Assembly (NCBI GenBank): GCA_011317545.1 | Contig: WUJK01000005.1 | Span: 2,480,001 to 2,544,000 of the forward strand | DNA from: Coniella vitis | Taxonomy: Eukaryota; Ascomycota; Sordariomycetes; Diaporthales; Schizoparmaceae | Reading direction: 5' to 3' | Length of the DNA stretch: 64,000 bases | Part shown: positions 24,528-36,412 of the stretch, piece after piece | Position numbering within the stretch: position 1 is the first letter of the stretch | Layout of the letters: every line of letters starts with the position of its first letter | The notes under the pieces: generated by a model | The model's database searches: none | What the model saw: only the letters and a program-made list of their open reading frames with translations | What the model was told of the DNA's origin: nothing | Translations under genes and position numbers: made by a program

Positions 24528-25433
24528 ATGCGTTTCCCGTTCCTCAACTCTCTTCTCATCTCGGCAGGCGTGCTGGCATCGTTGGCTGTTGCGGCCAATG
24601 CGCGGAACCGTACTCGCAACCCACGCTGTCCACGAGAAGCGCGACACAAGCACCGGCCCAGAAGGATCGTCAACTTCGCGCTGGACGAGACGCTCGCGTG
24701 TGGACGGCAGCTCTGTACTTCCCGTGCGCATTTGGCCTCGCGCAGTCGAACCTCGAGGCCGCCCACGAGCACCTCATCCGCATTATTTCCGACCCGGGCT
24801 CCCCTCGTTATGGACAACACTGGACGTCTGCGCAGGTCGTCGAGTTCTTCCGGCCGTCCCACGCAAGCGGTCGACCAGGTCACGCAGTGGCTTGCGGACC
24901 ATGGCATTGAAAGGGGTCACGCACTCGGACAACAAGGGCGGCTGGTTGGCCTTTGACGCTCCTGCTTCCTTTGGTGGAAGCGCTGCTGCATGCTGAGTAT
25001 TATTGAGCATCATGATTCTGTAAGCGGTGGCGTGATGCCCTGCGTGCGATCAGTACCACGCGCCCAAGGCCATTCAGCACCATATCGACTACATCACTCC
25101 TGGGGTGGAGCTGATGGCGCCACTGGGGGTCGAGGCGCGAGGAATGATGAGACATAAGACGAAGGCCAAGATGACCGCTGCAGCGACTTCAGTACCCGCA
25201 AACAACAACAGCCTGCTCGATTGCGGCGCTGGCGTGACACCAGCATGCATTGCAGCGATATATGGCATTCCCCCAGGCAATAATATGTTCACATTTCAGT
25301 CTTGTTTATTGTGTGATTGGATATTTCTTTATACAAGTGATCGTGGGCTGATGACAAGGTCAAGGACCCCGTTACTGGATTGGGAACACCGATTTATCCC
25401 GAATTGCTCCAAGTGTTCTTGAAGCTTCCTTGA
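24528..25433 (+). pseudogene. sedolisin (S53, tripeptidyl-peptidase-like) pseudogene
   Basis: Fragments of one secreted S53 protease lie in order on the plus strand but in different frames. First comes an ATG with a signal peptide (MRFPFLNSLLISAGVLASLA). Then comes the pro-kumamolisin activation domain: VHEKRD, then GLAQSNLEAAHEHLIRI, SDPGSPRYGQHWTSAQVVEF, QAVDQVTQWLADHGIER and HSDNKGGWLAFDAPAS, followed by HHIDYITPG. The start of the mature enzyme is next (VTPACIAAIYGIPPGNN, to about 25280). The sequence then loses similarity for about 80 bp and ends with a C-terminal block, DPVTGLGTPIYPELLQVF, stopping at 25433. At least five frame changes occur, and about 300 residues of the catalytic core, including the region of the catalytic Ser-Glu-Asp, are missing. 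The gene is therefore dead. Its decay is too strong to be only sequencing error. Confidence 0.85.
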
Positions 25434-25800
25434 AGAAGTTTTGCGTGCACGTTCTGGTGCCAGAAACATAGCAGTCATCCAAGGGGCTCCTCATTGTTTG
25501 GGCTGCAGAATTCGTTTTGCGGTTATTCATCTCAACCATTGGATCCCGTCTGGTTCCTTTTTGTATTATGAATATATGTATACATTCTATGTACAAGTCG
25601 TAAATATTGTAATTTCGAAGAAAGATGAGCCACTCAACGTTCCCAACATTATCATCTCGATTCCCGTGAACGCGTGCCTGATGAGGAGTTCTTTCGCCAA
25701 ACGCAATGTCTTGATCGTCCGTGACTTGGTTTGTGCCTCGTCACTCGTTTTCCTTTCCTTTCCTTTCCTTTCCTTTTATCCGTGTCGGCTACAAACCGCT
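25434..25800. other. intergenic between sedolisin pseudogene and NLP gene
   Basis: No gene seen. A TTTCC pentanucleotide tract lies at 25748-25777, just beyond the 3' end of the NLP gene. Confidence 0.5.
25748..25777. repeat. (TTTCC)n microsatellite
   Basis: About five tandem TTTCC units. Confidence 0.85.
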
Positions 25801-26882
25801 TTAGATATCAAGGTATCCATAAGCCTCCTCGAGGTAGCTCTCAAAGTCGGAGTCGAGGAAGGGGATAATAGCGGCTATTCGTCTCAGGTCAGCAAAGACA
25901 AAGAACCACCCATCGTCGTCATGAGATTAGAAAGGGATCGGGGAAAGAAAAGACAACAACAACAACAACAACAAAAAAAAAAGGAAAGACAAAAACAACA
26001 TACATCCCCAGTCCTTGTCCGCCAGAGCATCCTGCGCCACAGTCGGCAGCTCATCCCAAGCAATCAGCGGCTGCTGGCCACCGACCGTCGTGGTGAAGCC
26101 GAGCGAGTGGTCGAGAATCAGACTCGCCGAGTAGTACTTGATGAGCGGGTGGTCGCCGTCGAGGTAGTCGGCACAGCCCGACGCGCCGACGCAGACGTTG
26201 TAGTCGCCGTGGTACGAGGCCGCGATGCCGACGAGCGTGGCCGAGGTGCTCTCGCTGCTCAGCACGACGACGGCGTTCTCCCAGTCGTAGCGGTGGCCCT
26301 CGCCGATCAGGCTCTCGAGCTCGTTGGGCTCGTCCTTGGGCATGTACCACGAGTACATGATGGCGTAGTAGTCGCCGTAGGTCTCGGCGCGGGCGTACAC
26401 TTGGCCGGTGGAGCTGGAGCAGTCGCCGTCGGCGGTGCCTGTGGGGGATAGACCGGCGCTGTAGGTTTTTGTGGTCGTCCATGTCAGTGTTTTCTTCTTT
26501 TTTTCCCTTGTGTTTCTTTCTTTCTTTCTCTCTTTCTTTGTTTCTTCTTTGGTCTCCTCTCATCAAAGTAAGTGAAAAAGAAAAGCATCGCTCACCTCGT
26601 GTCACCCTCAGCGTCGACAGCCGGGAAAGGCACACAGCCGTCCACCACATACAGATACGGCCACCACTGCTCCATGAGCGTGCCCTCGATGCCCGAGTCG
26701 ACGGCCGTGTCGAAGCCCACGACGTCGGCAGCCGAGATGTCGCTGCGCTTGGCCATGGGCGCCGACCGCACCCTGGCGGGCCGCAGGCCGTTCTCACCCG
26801 TGGGTATCACATTGCGCGGCACGGTCAGGGCCGCGCAGCCTGCGCTGAGGGCAAGCGCTGAGACGGAGATCTGGGCAAGCAT
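25801..26882 (-). CDS. NLP (NPP1/Nep1-like, necrosis-inducing-like) secreted protein
   Basis: Three exons are inferred (26882-26596, 26458-26004 and 25874-25801), with introns of 137 and 129 bp, giving about 271 residues. The N-terminus is a signal peptide, followed by a short pro-like stretch ending in Lys-Arg. Features of the NPP1 family are visible: an early Cys in exon 1, a second Cys early in exon 2 (the disulfide pair of type I members), the conserved AIMYSWYMPKD strand and the family heptapeptide, here GHRYDWE. The heptapeptide's fourth position, usually His, is Tyr; the first His and the Asp and Glu associated with metal binding are kept. Many family members bind plant sphingolipids and damage dicot membranes, but many others are non-toxic, so activity cannot be told from sequence. 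No frameshift is seen. The neighbouring sedolisin gene is decayed. Confidence 0.88.
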
Positions 26883-29295
26883 TGCGAAGAGGGAAAAACG
26901 GAGGGAAGTGTTTGTTTGCTGTGGACCACGGGGCGGAGAGGGAGGAGAAGCAAGAAAGGGACAGCCCAGGGGAGGGGGGAGGGGTGAAAAGGGAGGTTTA
27001 TAGAAGAAGAGAGGAGTGGTGGACCTGTGAGATCTGGTACAAAGACACCAGACAGACCAGCCTGGGCAAGTCAAGCGGGTAACAATGGGCCCTTATATAT
27101 CTTCACTGGCGCGAGGTCCCTTATCGTGATTTTCTCTTTCATTTCTGGAGGGCTAGCTCTCGTTGGGGGAGGGGGGCGAGAGAGCGAAAGGTCTCAATGT
27201 GACGGTATAATAATATGTCCACGTATCAATCGTCGGGCTGTCAACATGTGGGTGCTCAGCCGCCTGATACGTCCTCCACCCGCGCAATATTCCATATACA
27301 TAGTACTGTACTGCTGTGATATCCAGAGCCCACAGCTCGCAATGCGGCCATGTGTCGATGACGATAGATCACATCGCCACTTTGCATCCCACGTCCGTCT
27401 CGGCTTCCTCCTTCCGCCCCAGCAAGACTGAGGACCCCTGAGAAGGCACGACTTCTACACAGCAGTGGGGAGGGGCAAGGAAGAAAAACAAAAAGAGGCA
27501 CGATTCTTGTGCGCGACCAGGCATTGGACAATTGCGGAAGTTGAGAAGGCATGCATGCGGCCGGGAGTCCGGGACAATGGGGACTGGTTGTTCGGCATTC
27601 CAGCATGGTGACAATGCACGTGGTCGTCTCGGTTCGTCCGAGCATGGGTTCGCAGGCCCAATGTAACGCTGGCAGATCATGTTCCTGGCAGTATACGAGC
27701 GCGTCGACAGACTTGCCGGAGCAGGGCGCCTGTTCTGGAAGGCGACCGCAGTGGACCTGGGGTCGAGGGAGGGTGAAGAGCCGTACATAGCAGCAGTTTG
27801 TGCTGTTATTGTAATGATTGTCAACGCGGAGAAATCGACTCTGTGGTTGCAAAGCGTTTGCTATGGTTAGTCGGCTCGGTCCAAGTTACTCGATCAAGGA
27901 GCTGATCTGCCAGCCCTCGTGGGCAGCATCGATTGGCTATTGGCTATTGCCTGACTGGGCTTGTTCATAGTATATGCATTATACTATCCAGATGGTCATT
28001 GCTCTGGGAGATCTCCGGCAAGGCAGGCTCGTTGCTCGTCCGTTCGCAGACCGCAAGGTTTCTTTTTCCAACGTCCGTCAGGCATACATAGTATAAAGCA
28101 TCCCACTTTCTCCAGTTGGCCTGTGTGTACGGTGGACATGGCATCACACAAGCTTCAATGCATTTATTGTATCTGGGCCCGCAGAATCTGGCAAAACGGC
28201 CCTCATTTGGTCGCAGTTTTCGCGCAAGACTCACCGCAAGCGGAGTCCTGGCTCAGAGATTGGAGCGAGAGAATATGAAATGAAGAGAACCACTTCGCGG
28301 CAGAAGGCCGACAGGCCCAATCCCAGCATCCCACCTCGTGCCTCTCGCTCCTGGCCCGACTGCAAAGTCAAAGCGAAGACGGTGAGCGAGTAAGTGGAAA
28401 GGCTTGTGGCCGAAGCGATCGCCTTGGGGTCCACAGTGGAGACGCAGCCGAAAGATTTCGAGATACTAGAAGTATGTACTGCGAAAGAAGATGATGAGAA
28501 AGTATTTCCTGACATACTATGGAGTGCACGAGACACCCAAAGGCCACTCACTCCTGCTTGAGGAGCATGCTATCTATGTACATCAACTAGTCAACATGCT
28601 TGTTTACTATATTCTATGTATACTACATAGTAGCGTCTCAACGGCTGCACCCGCTGCTGACTACTATGTACCCGGAGGCATTAGGTCAGCTTCTGTCGTT
28701 CGCCTGCTTACCCAATGTTCTGTCAGGTTTGTCAGCTGGCCAGTTCGCGTCCTATTGGTGGTCGCCCACGGATCAACTCGGCCCGAGAAACGGCCAACCA
28801 GCAGCGTCAATGACGTATCGAAGAAGAGATATCTAACGTCGATGTGTCAACCAGCACAGTCCAGGCACAGGACACGAGCAGATGACCAGGCCCAACGCAG
28901 TGAAACGTAGCATGACCTGCCATGCCATGCCATGCTCGTGTGTGAATCTGCAGTGCCAGTACCACTGGGTGGAAAAGATGGCGGTACCATGACATCTCGT
29001 TTCCCCGCAAACCATCGTTGATCAGCGGATCCGGGGTGGGATCGCCAGGTTCGATACACAGTACAGCGACCCAATGGGAGATGAACAAAAGGAGAGAGAA
29101 GAGGCGGGAGGAACCTAGAATTCAGGCGTGCTGAGGAGGGCTCTTAGTCTTATAGTAGAAGCAGCCTTGCAAATATCCACATTATTCCTGCTTCTGGTCG
29201 ATAGTGATGAGACGAACCCAAGAGAGTGTGTAGCCTCCACGACTCCAGAACAAGGTCTCGAGGAGATCGAGAACCATCAAGACCACTTCCTCACG
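26883..29295. other. intergenic with several TACTATGTA-type motifs
   Basis: No supported gene in 2.4 kb. A TATATAAG-like box on the minus strand at 27096-27103 lies about 215 bp before the NLP start. Exact TACTATGTA/TACATAGTA motifs occur at 27297, 28085, 28624 and 28662. A CCATG repeat lies near 28920-28933. Confidence 0.45.
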
Positions 29296-31035
29296 ATGCT
29301 CGGCCCCCGCTCGTCCTCGAGCCTGAGCCTGAGCCTCAGCCTCAGCCAGGCCCTTGTCCTCGTCCTCCTCGTCCTCCTCCTCGCAGGACCGACTGCCCAA
29401 GCCCAGTGTCCCGACTATACCGACTACTCGACAGAGCGCCACCTCCCTTACAGCAACGGCACCTTCCAGCTCTCGTACATGCGGCCCGCCCCAGCATGCC
29501 GCACCTTCAACTCGTCCGCCGTCGAGGCCGTCCTCACCGAGATGCAGAGCGCCATCACAGACCCAGACCTCTACCGGCTCTTTGAAAACGCCTACCCCAA
29601 CACGCTCGACACAGCCATCAAGTGGAAAGGCTACGCTGCCAATAACTCGGCCGAGGAACTCACCTTTGTCATCACGGGCGACATCAACGCCATGTGGCTG
29701 CGTGACTCGGCCAACCAGATGCAGTCGTATCTCTCTCTGCTCACCGCCGAAGGCTCTTCGTCGTCGTCGTCGTCGTCCTCGCCAGAGAGCATTGCCTCGC
29801 TGTACCGCGGCGTCATCAACCTGCAATCCCGCTACATCCTCACGGACCCCTTCTGCAACTCCTTCCAGCCCCCCGTCGAATCAGGCCTGGCCCCAGCCAT
29901 CAACAGCGCCGCAGCAACCGACGTCGTCTTCCCGCCGTACAGCAACACCAGCGTCTTTGAGTGCAAGTATGAACTCGACAGCCTCGCCGCCTTCCTCGAA
30001 ATCTCCAGCAGCTACTTCGCCGCCACGCACGACGCCGCCTTCTTCGCGCAGTTCCAGTGGCTCGACGCCCTGCGCGCGGTGCTCAACACCGCCGCCGCCA
30101 TGCGCACGGCGCCCACGTACGCGCCCGACAACGGCGCGGTGCTCGCCTCGCCCTACACGTTTGCGCGCACGACGGACCGCGCGAGCGAGACGCTCGAGAA
30201 CAACGGCCGCGGCAGCCCCGTCGCGAACGGCACGGGCCTGGTGCGCTCTGCGTTCCGCCCCAGCGACGACGCGGCCCTCTTCCAGCTCTTGGTCCCGGCG
30301 AACATGATGTTTTCGCGGTACCTGGCTGCGGCGGCGCTCATTGTCGAGGCGTTGGAGGAGGCGGAGGCGGGCGGGAATGGGACCGTGCCCGCTGCTGGTC
30401 TCGCCGCCGAAATGCAGGACCTCGCGGCCTCGATCCGCGCTGCGGTCCAGCGCTGGGGCGTGGTCACGAGCCAGATCACGGGCAAGCCCGTGTATGCGTA
30501 TGAGGTCGATGGCTTTGGGAGCATTGCGACGATGGACGATGCGAATATCCCGTCGTTGCTGTCTGCGCCGTTTTTGGGGTACCTGGATGTTGACGATGCC
30601 GTGTACCAGAACACAAGAGAGGTCATCCTCGACCAGACGGGGGCCAATGGGAATCCGTACTTTATGCGCGGACCGGTGATGAATGCCGTCGGTGGTCCGC
30701 ACGACGGACCGGGTTATGCGTGGCCTATGGCGAGCATTGTGCGGATCCTGACGAGTACTGACGAGGCCGAGATGGTCGAGACGCTGGGGGAGATTGTGAG
30801 CAGCACGGATGGGCTGGGGCTGATTCACGAGAGTATCAACACGTTTAATCAGAGTGAATGGACGAGGCAGTGGTGAGTTTTTGGATCTTTCCCCCTTGAC
30901 GTGTTGGATGAATCGAAAAATGCTAACAGACGTTTCAAAAGGTTCTCGTGGGCAAATGGATTGTTTGGACAAATGATCTTGGAGCTGAATGCCTCCAAGC
31001 CAGAGATTCTGAAGCAGAGTTACCAGTCATTTTAA
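29296..31035 (+). CDS. secreted GH125 exo-alpha-1,6-mannosidase
   Basis: Two exons, 29296-30872 and 30942-31035, with a 69-bp intron (GTGAGT, GCTAAC branch, AAAG). They rejoin a Trp codon and give 556 residues. The ATG at 29296 is chosen because it begins a signal peptide of about 35 residues with a Leu-Ser repeat (LSLSLSLSQALVLVLLVLLL) ending in AQA. GH125 blocks follow: GDINAMWLRDSANQMQSYL (about 124-142), YILTDPFCNSF, YAYEVDGFGSIATMDDANIP, FMRGPVMNAVGGPHDGPGYA, WPMASIVRILTS and GLIHESINTFNQSEWTRQWF. The family cleaves alpha-1,6-mannosyl bonds by inversion, for example in fungal N-glycans or mannans. Many N-glycosylation sites fit secretion. A tract of ten serines (about 156-165) interrupts the catalytic domain. 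The intron removes nothing from the active site, and the terminal exon supplies WANGLFGQMILELN. Confidence 0.93.
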
Positions 31036-31182
31036 GACCGCCTTTGTTGGTGTGTTGTTATTCTGTCAAGAATAATTGATAAAATTTGAAGTTATTGTTC
31101 CCTCAAACTCAAAACTCACTCTCACACTCAGTCTCGCTCTTTTTCCAACATAACCATCACCACCATCCTTCACATCTCTTTC

Positions 31183-32100
31183 TCAAACCGCCATCTTGAA
31201 CTTCAACAAATCCTTCTCAACAATCTCCCCCTTGCGCGCCTCCAACTGCTCAAAATCCCAGTTACAGCTCACCATCCTCCCGCCCAACCACTCCCTCCTC
31301 TCCCGCGCCAGCCACAGCATCGCATCCGCCGGCAGCGCCGGCTCATCCACCAGCAACGCATGCATATACTCGGGCATGCCGTGCGCCAGCTCCGTCTTGA
31401 CGGCGCCCGGGTGGACCGCAATGGCCACGAGCCCGCCCTGCTCCGGCGCCGCGTACTCGGCGTGCAGACACTCGGTCAGCCGACACACGGCGAACTTGGT
31501 CGTGCCGTACGCCGAGTTGGTCGCCCGCGGGGTGATGGCCCCGATGCTCGACACGTTGATGACCGTCTTGAGCGCCCCGTCGTCGGCGCGGAGCAGCAGC
31601 GGCAGGAAGAACTTGCACGCCAGGTAGACGCCGTGGACGTTGACTTGCCACGTTTTCCACCACTCGAGCGGGTCGCTCTCGTCGACGTTGGCCCACGCCT
31701 CGAGGTAGCCTGCGTTGTTGATGAGGACGTCCAGTGTGCCGTCGAACTCGGACGAGATGCGTTCCGCGGCGGCGCGGACCGAGTCGATCGAGGCGACGTC
31801 CACGGTGAGCGCGAGGATGTGTGGCTCCGGGTGGCCTGCTTCGGAGGCGGCGGTCTTCACGGCGGCGACGGCGGCGTCGAGTGGGGAGCGTGCGGCGAGC
31901 GCGATGCGGGTGAAGCCTGCTGTGGCGAAGCGGGCGGCTGTGAGGAGGCCGATGCCTTTGCTTGCGCCGGTGATGAGGACGGATCTGCCGTGCAGAGAGG
32001 AGGAGGAAGAAGAGCCTTTGGTTGGGTCTAGGAAAGGGTACGTGTCGTGGACGTTGGCGAGGAATTCTTGCCACTGGGTTTGGTTGTTGGTTGGAGCCAT
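31183..32100 (-). CDS. short-chain dehydrogenase/reductase (classical SDR)
   Basis: Intronless, 305 residues from the ATG at 32100. The frame is open further upstream, but that extension has no ATG and looks like leader. The NAD(P)-binding TGASKGIG is at about 46-53, with VDVAS, NNAG, an active-site Ser in INVSSIGAITP, and the catalytic YGTTK. The end (EWLGGRMVSCNWDFEQLEARK) is typical of a fungal SDR group of unknown substrate. A run of Ser (SSSSSS) precedes the first strand. It is tail-to-tail with the GH125 gene and lies 1.4 kb from the rhamnonate dehydratase. It is not the L-rhamnose dehydrogenase, which is at 42103; a role in sugar metabolism is only suggested by position. Confidence 0.87.
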   Translation of the reverse strand: MAPTNNQTQWQEFLANVHDTYPFLDPTKGSSSSSSLHGRSVLITGASKGIGLLTAARFATAGFTRIALAARSPLDAAVAAVKTAASEAGHPEPHILALTVDVASIDSVRAAAERISSEFDGTLDVLINNAGYLEAWANVDESDPLEWWKTWQVNVHGVYLACKFFLPLLLRADDGALKTVINVSSIGAITPRATNSAYGTTKFAVCRLTECLHAEYAAPEQGGLVAIAVHPGAVKTELAHGMPEYMHALLVDEPALPADAMLWLARERREWLGGRMVSCNWDFEQLEARKGEIVEKDLLKFKMAV

Positions 32101-33458
32101 TGTGTGTGGATTCTTGTTTGCGTGATGTGTTAAGAGTAAAAGGTCGAATATGGTGCGTAAAGTGAGTGAGTGAGGACTCAACGTGAGGTGTGATGGTCGT
32201 CGAGAGGTTCAACTTGGATCAGTCTCCCGTCACGATTATGAGCTTTATATAAGCAAGGAGGGGTTGAAGAAACACAGAAACCCATAGCTAGACAACCTTC
32301 TAGACTCCAAAGCAGCCTGTTCTTATACTCGTTGCCCCCATTTCATCATCATGGCGGGTGATCCTGGCTGCTTTACTCTTTCGGCACTGTAAGCGACTGC
32401 TAAGCTGGAGTGATGAGTATGGAGCAGAGCAGCATTTTGCATTGTATCGCGCTTCGGTTTTTGCTCTTCGCACCTCTCTGGGTATAGTTATCTCCCTGAT
32501 CATCGCGTACTGTGTGGTGGGCATCGAAAACTTTCCCAACGTCACTTGCGTCGGAGATAAAGTTATCAACGTCGTGTCGCCTCACACACCCCCACCCCTC
32601 CCCACCCACAGACACAGACACAGACACAGACACGCAAAGGTCCCACTTGTTCTGTTTTCTCTATTTACACTTCCCGCGTTTCCCTCTCTCAGAACATGGG
32701 TGAGTAGGTGGGCTGAATGGGTATATGTGTCCGACAGGAGCCGTCTCGATGCAAGCAATGGGTCCCTTGGAAGCCGCGGGAAGAAACGCCACTAACAGCC
32801 ACCTGGCAGCTGCCCCCGTCTTCGGATTTAAGCAGTGAGATTCAATAAGGCCGTGAACGGCGGCGGCTGGACAGCTACTATGTATTGGTTGCGAGCACAC
32901 AATTCCAGGTTTTATGGGGGTAGGTGGAAAAAGTGGTCTCTTCATCAATTAGCGGAGCAAGTGACGGTGGACGAGCCGGCGCTGAGAACGCCCCTCAACT
33001 TGAGGTTTGTGGTAACGATATGAAGTAAGCTTGTTGATCCTAAAAGGAGTCATGACGATGTACAAAAGTACATAGTATGCATTGCAAATGAGACAATCAG
33101 CGGTACTATGTACACCGGAGAATGATGACAAAGTGTGGAATGCTTGCACTGTACCTAGTGTTCATTGTATGGAAACGAGGTTCGCCCGCTCTCCGTCGTC
33201 CGTCTCCGTGATTATCAATCATGACGGCACATCCCAGAAAACAGAGGTAGTGCAGCTAGTCAGACACCAGAGTCACAGCAACATGTGCGCGTAAAAGTTG
33301 TATATCATAGAACTAGTCCACCATCAATTTGTCAGAATCCCCCCCAAACTCTCACTATCCAAGGTGGAAATTCATCGTCATATCATGATACAAAGTCTAA
33401 AAACAAATCCGTGTGAAATATCAAGCTTCAGGCTTCGAACCAACGCCGCGCTCCATGC
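32101..33458. other. intergenic with ACAGAC repeat and three TACTATGTA-type motifs
   Basis: No gene seen in 1.36 kb. It contains an (ACAGAC)n tract at 32608-32633 and exact TACTATGTA/TACATAGTA motifs at 32876, 33069 and 33104. Confidence 0.45.
32245..32251 (-). promoter_or_regulatory. TATA-box-like TATATAA of the SDR gene
   Basis: On the minus strand CTTATATAAA lies about 145 bp upstream of the start codon at 32100, a normal fungal distance. Confidence 0.45.
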
Positions 33459-34889
33459 TCACGCAACGCCATTGGCCTTGGTCAGCTCTTGCTCTTCTGT
33501 CGTTGTCAGGCTTCTTGACGGTGCTTCGTGCAACTGCAGCAGCGACTTGCCACTAATGAGTTTGGATCTGACTGCCGGATTCAGCGTCAAACCAAACCCA
33601 GGCTTGTCCAAGTCCTTGGTCGTGAGAAACCCCTTTGTAGGGATTGGCTCGTCCAAGAAGAGGTCTCCGAAGACGGGCAGCACACTCTTTCCATCTGGGC
33701 TATTGGCCAAATACTCCTGGAAGGGCGTGTTGGGCTGGCTAATGACAAAGTGATAGCTGTAAGGACCGCTCGCGTGCGGAACCACGGGAATGTCATAAGC
33801 AGCTGCCATGGCCGAAACCTTGAGCAACTCCGTCAAGCCGCCAAGCCACATGACATCCGGCTGTATGATGTCGAGGTTGCGGCCCTCGACAAGTTTTCGG
33901 AAACCATACCTGCTGTACTCGTGCTCGCCCGTGGTGAATTTCAGCGTGGGGTGAGCCCGCTTGATTTGCGCAAAGCCGTCCGTGTCGTCGGGAGTCAGAC
34001 ACTCTTCCCACCAGTTGATGTTGAGATCCAGGCATGCCTTTGCAATCTCAATGGTATATGGCACATTCAGGCTCATATAGCAGTCCACCATGAGCGGGAA
34101 GTCGGGGCCCACAGCCTCACGGTGCTTCCGAAGGAACTCGACATTCTTCTTGAGACCAACGTGGCCCTCCTCAGGGCAGTAGGGTAGTGGCACCTTTGCG
34201 CCCCAAAACCCCATTTCCCGTGCAGCTGTCGGCTCAGGCCCAGTGCAGTAGAAGTCTAGGCGCTCTTTTGTTGCACCACCAATCAACTTGTAGACAGGCT
34301 CGTTGCGGAGCTTGCCCAGCAAGTCCCAGAGGGCCAGGTCGATGACGGAGATGACGGCAATTGGAAGACCCTTGCGACCATAGAACATGGAGCTGCGATA
34401 CATTTGTTCAAAGAGGAGGTTGGTGTTGCGTGGGTCAGCGCCAATGAGGAAGCGCTCAAAATGCTGATGGATCAGCCAGCAGCCTGGAGGGCCGCCAAAG
34501 CCTGTAGCAAAGCCCACGGTGCCGTCGGTGGCCTCGATTTCGACGAGAAAGGAGCCAAGTACGTTGATACCCCAGCTTGTGCGAGATTTGCGGTACTGTT
34601 CCCATATCGACGATGGCGTGGAGATGGGCGAGTCGATAAGCCTGAAGGAAAGCACAATTGGTCAGCGGGAACGTGGACAAAGATAATAAAGGACGCGACT
34701 TGTGGCTATCTACTTACCAATGACCGCCCTTGACGTTGTGGTAGTCACCACCTGCATGAGGCATCAAGGTTAGCTAGTGCTTCTGCGACCGTCAAAGAGG
34801 AATGCGCGCTCACCGGAACCAACTCCGCCAATCACATAGGACCGAATGGCCGTGATGGTGGGAAACTCGCGAACAGAACTTGGAGCCAT
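33459..34889 (-). CDS. lra3: L-rhamnonate dehydratase (enolase superfamily)
   Basis: Three exons: 34889-34814, 34751-34718 (34 bp) and 34641-33459. Introns are 62 and 76 bp (GTGAGC/CAG and GTAAGT/CAG). The product is 430 residues. The N-terminus MAPSSVREFPTITAIRSYVI leads into GGDYHNVKGGHW from the micro-exon. The rhamnonate dehydratase core follows: SRTSWGINVLGSFLVEIEA, DLALWDLLGKLRNEPVYKL, GPEPTAAREMGFWGAKVPLP, metal ligands in MVDCYMSLN, WWEECLTPDD and TTGEHEYSRYGF, and the catalytic His in VVPHASGPYSYH. The end, LDKPGFGLTLNP, is family-typical. The enzyme converts L-rhamnonate to 2-keto-3-deoxy-L-rhamnonate, step 3 of the non-phosphorylated L-rhamnose pathway. L-rhamnose dehydrogenase, step 1, lies 7 kb away with a Zn2Cys6 gene between them. 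Confidence 0.93.
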
Positions 34890-36389
34890 AGTTACGGCAC
34901 AGCACGGAGAAGGGGAAGAATGATGATCAGGTTGCCAGAAGCCAGAACGCAGCAGCTGGCCCAAAAGAGCAGATATGCCTTTATGAAGCAAACGGCCGCG
35001 CAAATGGGAGGACTCGAAACAGGCCGAGAGGCGAGAAGGCTTTGCCTGTTGGTGATGGCAGGAGAGACATCGGGCCTTCCGGTTACGACGAGTGTTTGGG
35101 AAAGCACTGGATAAGGAAGGCGGTGGTGGGGGGAGGACCCTGACGCAACTGGGCCTCGGGGTGTTGATAGCCCGAGCAGGCTGGCGAGATACGGCGGACG
35201 AGGCTCAGCACACACGGCCGGCTGGCCACCTACACAGCGACAACCTCGGTGTTCTGGTGTTATCTGGTAGCTAGAGCAGTCGAAAACGCTTGGCTTGCTT
35301 CAAAGTGTGGAGTTCAAGCACATAGCTGTTGATCACGGGTGGAACGCACCTGTTTAACCCAAAGGTGCAGTCTTGAAGATACTTGGGTACAACAAGCCAC
35401 ACAAAGCCACGGTAGATATTTGCTTATGTAAACGCACAACAACTGCCAGACATGTGATTCCTCCACATGTGGGACCGCCCGGGGCGACGCTGGGGGACGA
35501 TAGGTGTTGGAGATGTCCTACGACATGCCAACCTGAAGCCAGCACCCTAGCCACAGTCCGGCACATTGAACGCCGTCGCTGCAAACCGTCAGAGGATCAT
35601 GCAAAACGCCATGAACGTGTGTGCCTCTGCCCTGATCTAAACTGTAAGAAGCTAACTGTTTCTGCAGTGCTGGCGCCTCTGCTGGTCTGTCACGTGCCAG
35701 GCCAGATACTGAGCTTTGACGCCTGCATTGTTCCACTGTGAAGGCATTCCAACATCCGGTGCGAGCTACGGCCAGAGTGGTCAACATGGTTGCCGTTCAC
35801 AAACGTAGCTAACACGAGGCAGATGAGGCCTACAGCTTGGACAAGTCACCATCTGCTCAACGATCCTGGTATGTCTCAGTCTATCAAATTTTCTTGATGG
35901 CAACCAGCGCGGAGATAACGTCCAGCTGCCAAATCCAGAGAGTCCACAAAACGAGGAATAATGGCTAATGCTTGGATGAGAGCTTGAGCCCGATTTCAAT
36001 AGCTTCACGCAGCCTTTCTCGAGGCAAGTTCCGCTCGACGTCGTTGACGCATTACGCAGTCCGGTGGACATGTGAGCCCCACGGGAAAGGAAGGCAATGC
36101 CGTCGTTGCATGCAGGATGGTTGCCGATCGTGCTGTTAAATATGAGCGTGCAATGTTGCGACGGACCGCGCCGGCTTGTCAATACGCATTCTGACTAACC
36201 CCGTTGATGATAGTTGGCAATGTCATGTTGGCAAAGACATGCTGCCAGCTTTTGCTCGGTTTCTGCAATGTAATGCAGTAGCTCGAGCTGCGTCTTGATC
36301 CCCACAAAAGAGGCTTACTTGCAATCTTGATGATCTGCTGTGCCTGTGCCTGGTCTGTGCATAGCACACACTGCTTGGGCTGCTGTGAG

Positions 36390-36412
36390 TGGTGGTGGTG
36401 GTGGTGGTGGTG
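36390..36412. repeat. (GGT)n microsatellite
   Basis: About seven tandem GGT units in the regulator's upstream region. Confidence 0.85.

Noticed and set aside
28276..28550. Possible small spliced frame starting MKRTTSRQKADRPNP
   Set aside because: Protein-like for about 34 codons with a GTGAGC donor, but no acceptor gives a convincing continuation.
29037..29080. tRNA-like GGTTCGATACA stretch
   Set aside because: A T-loop-like string only; no matching acceptor stem, anticodon arm or D-arm could be found.
29354..30307. 317-codon frame overlapping the GH125 gene
   Set aside because: A shadow of the GC-rich GH125 coding sequence in another frame; composition is Ser/Arg/Pro-rich.
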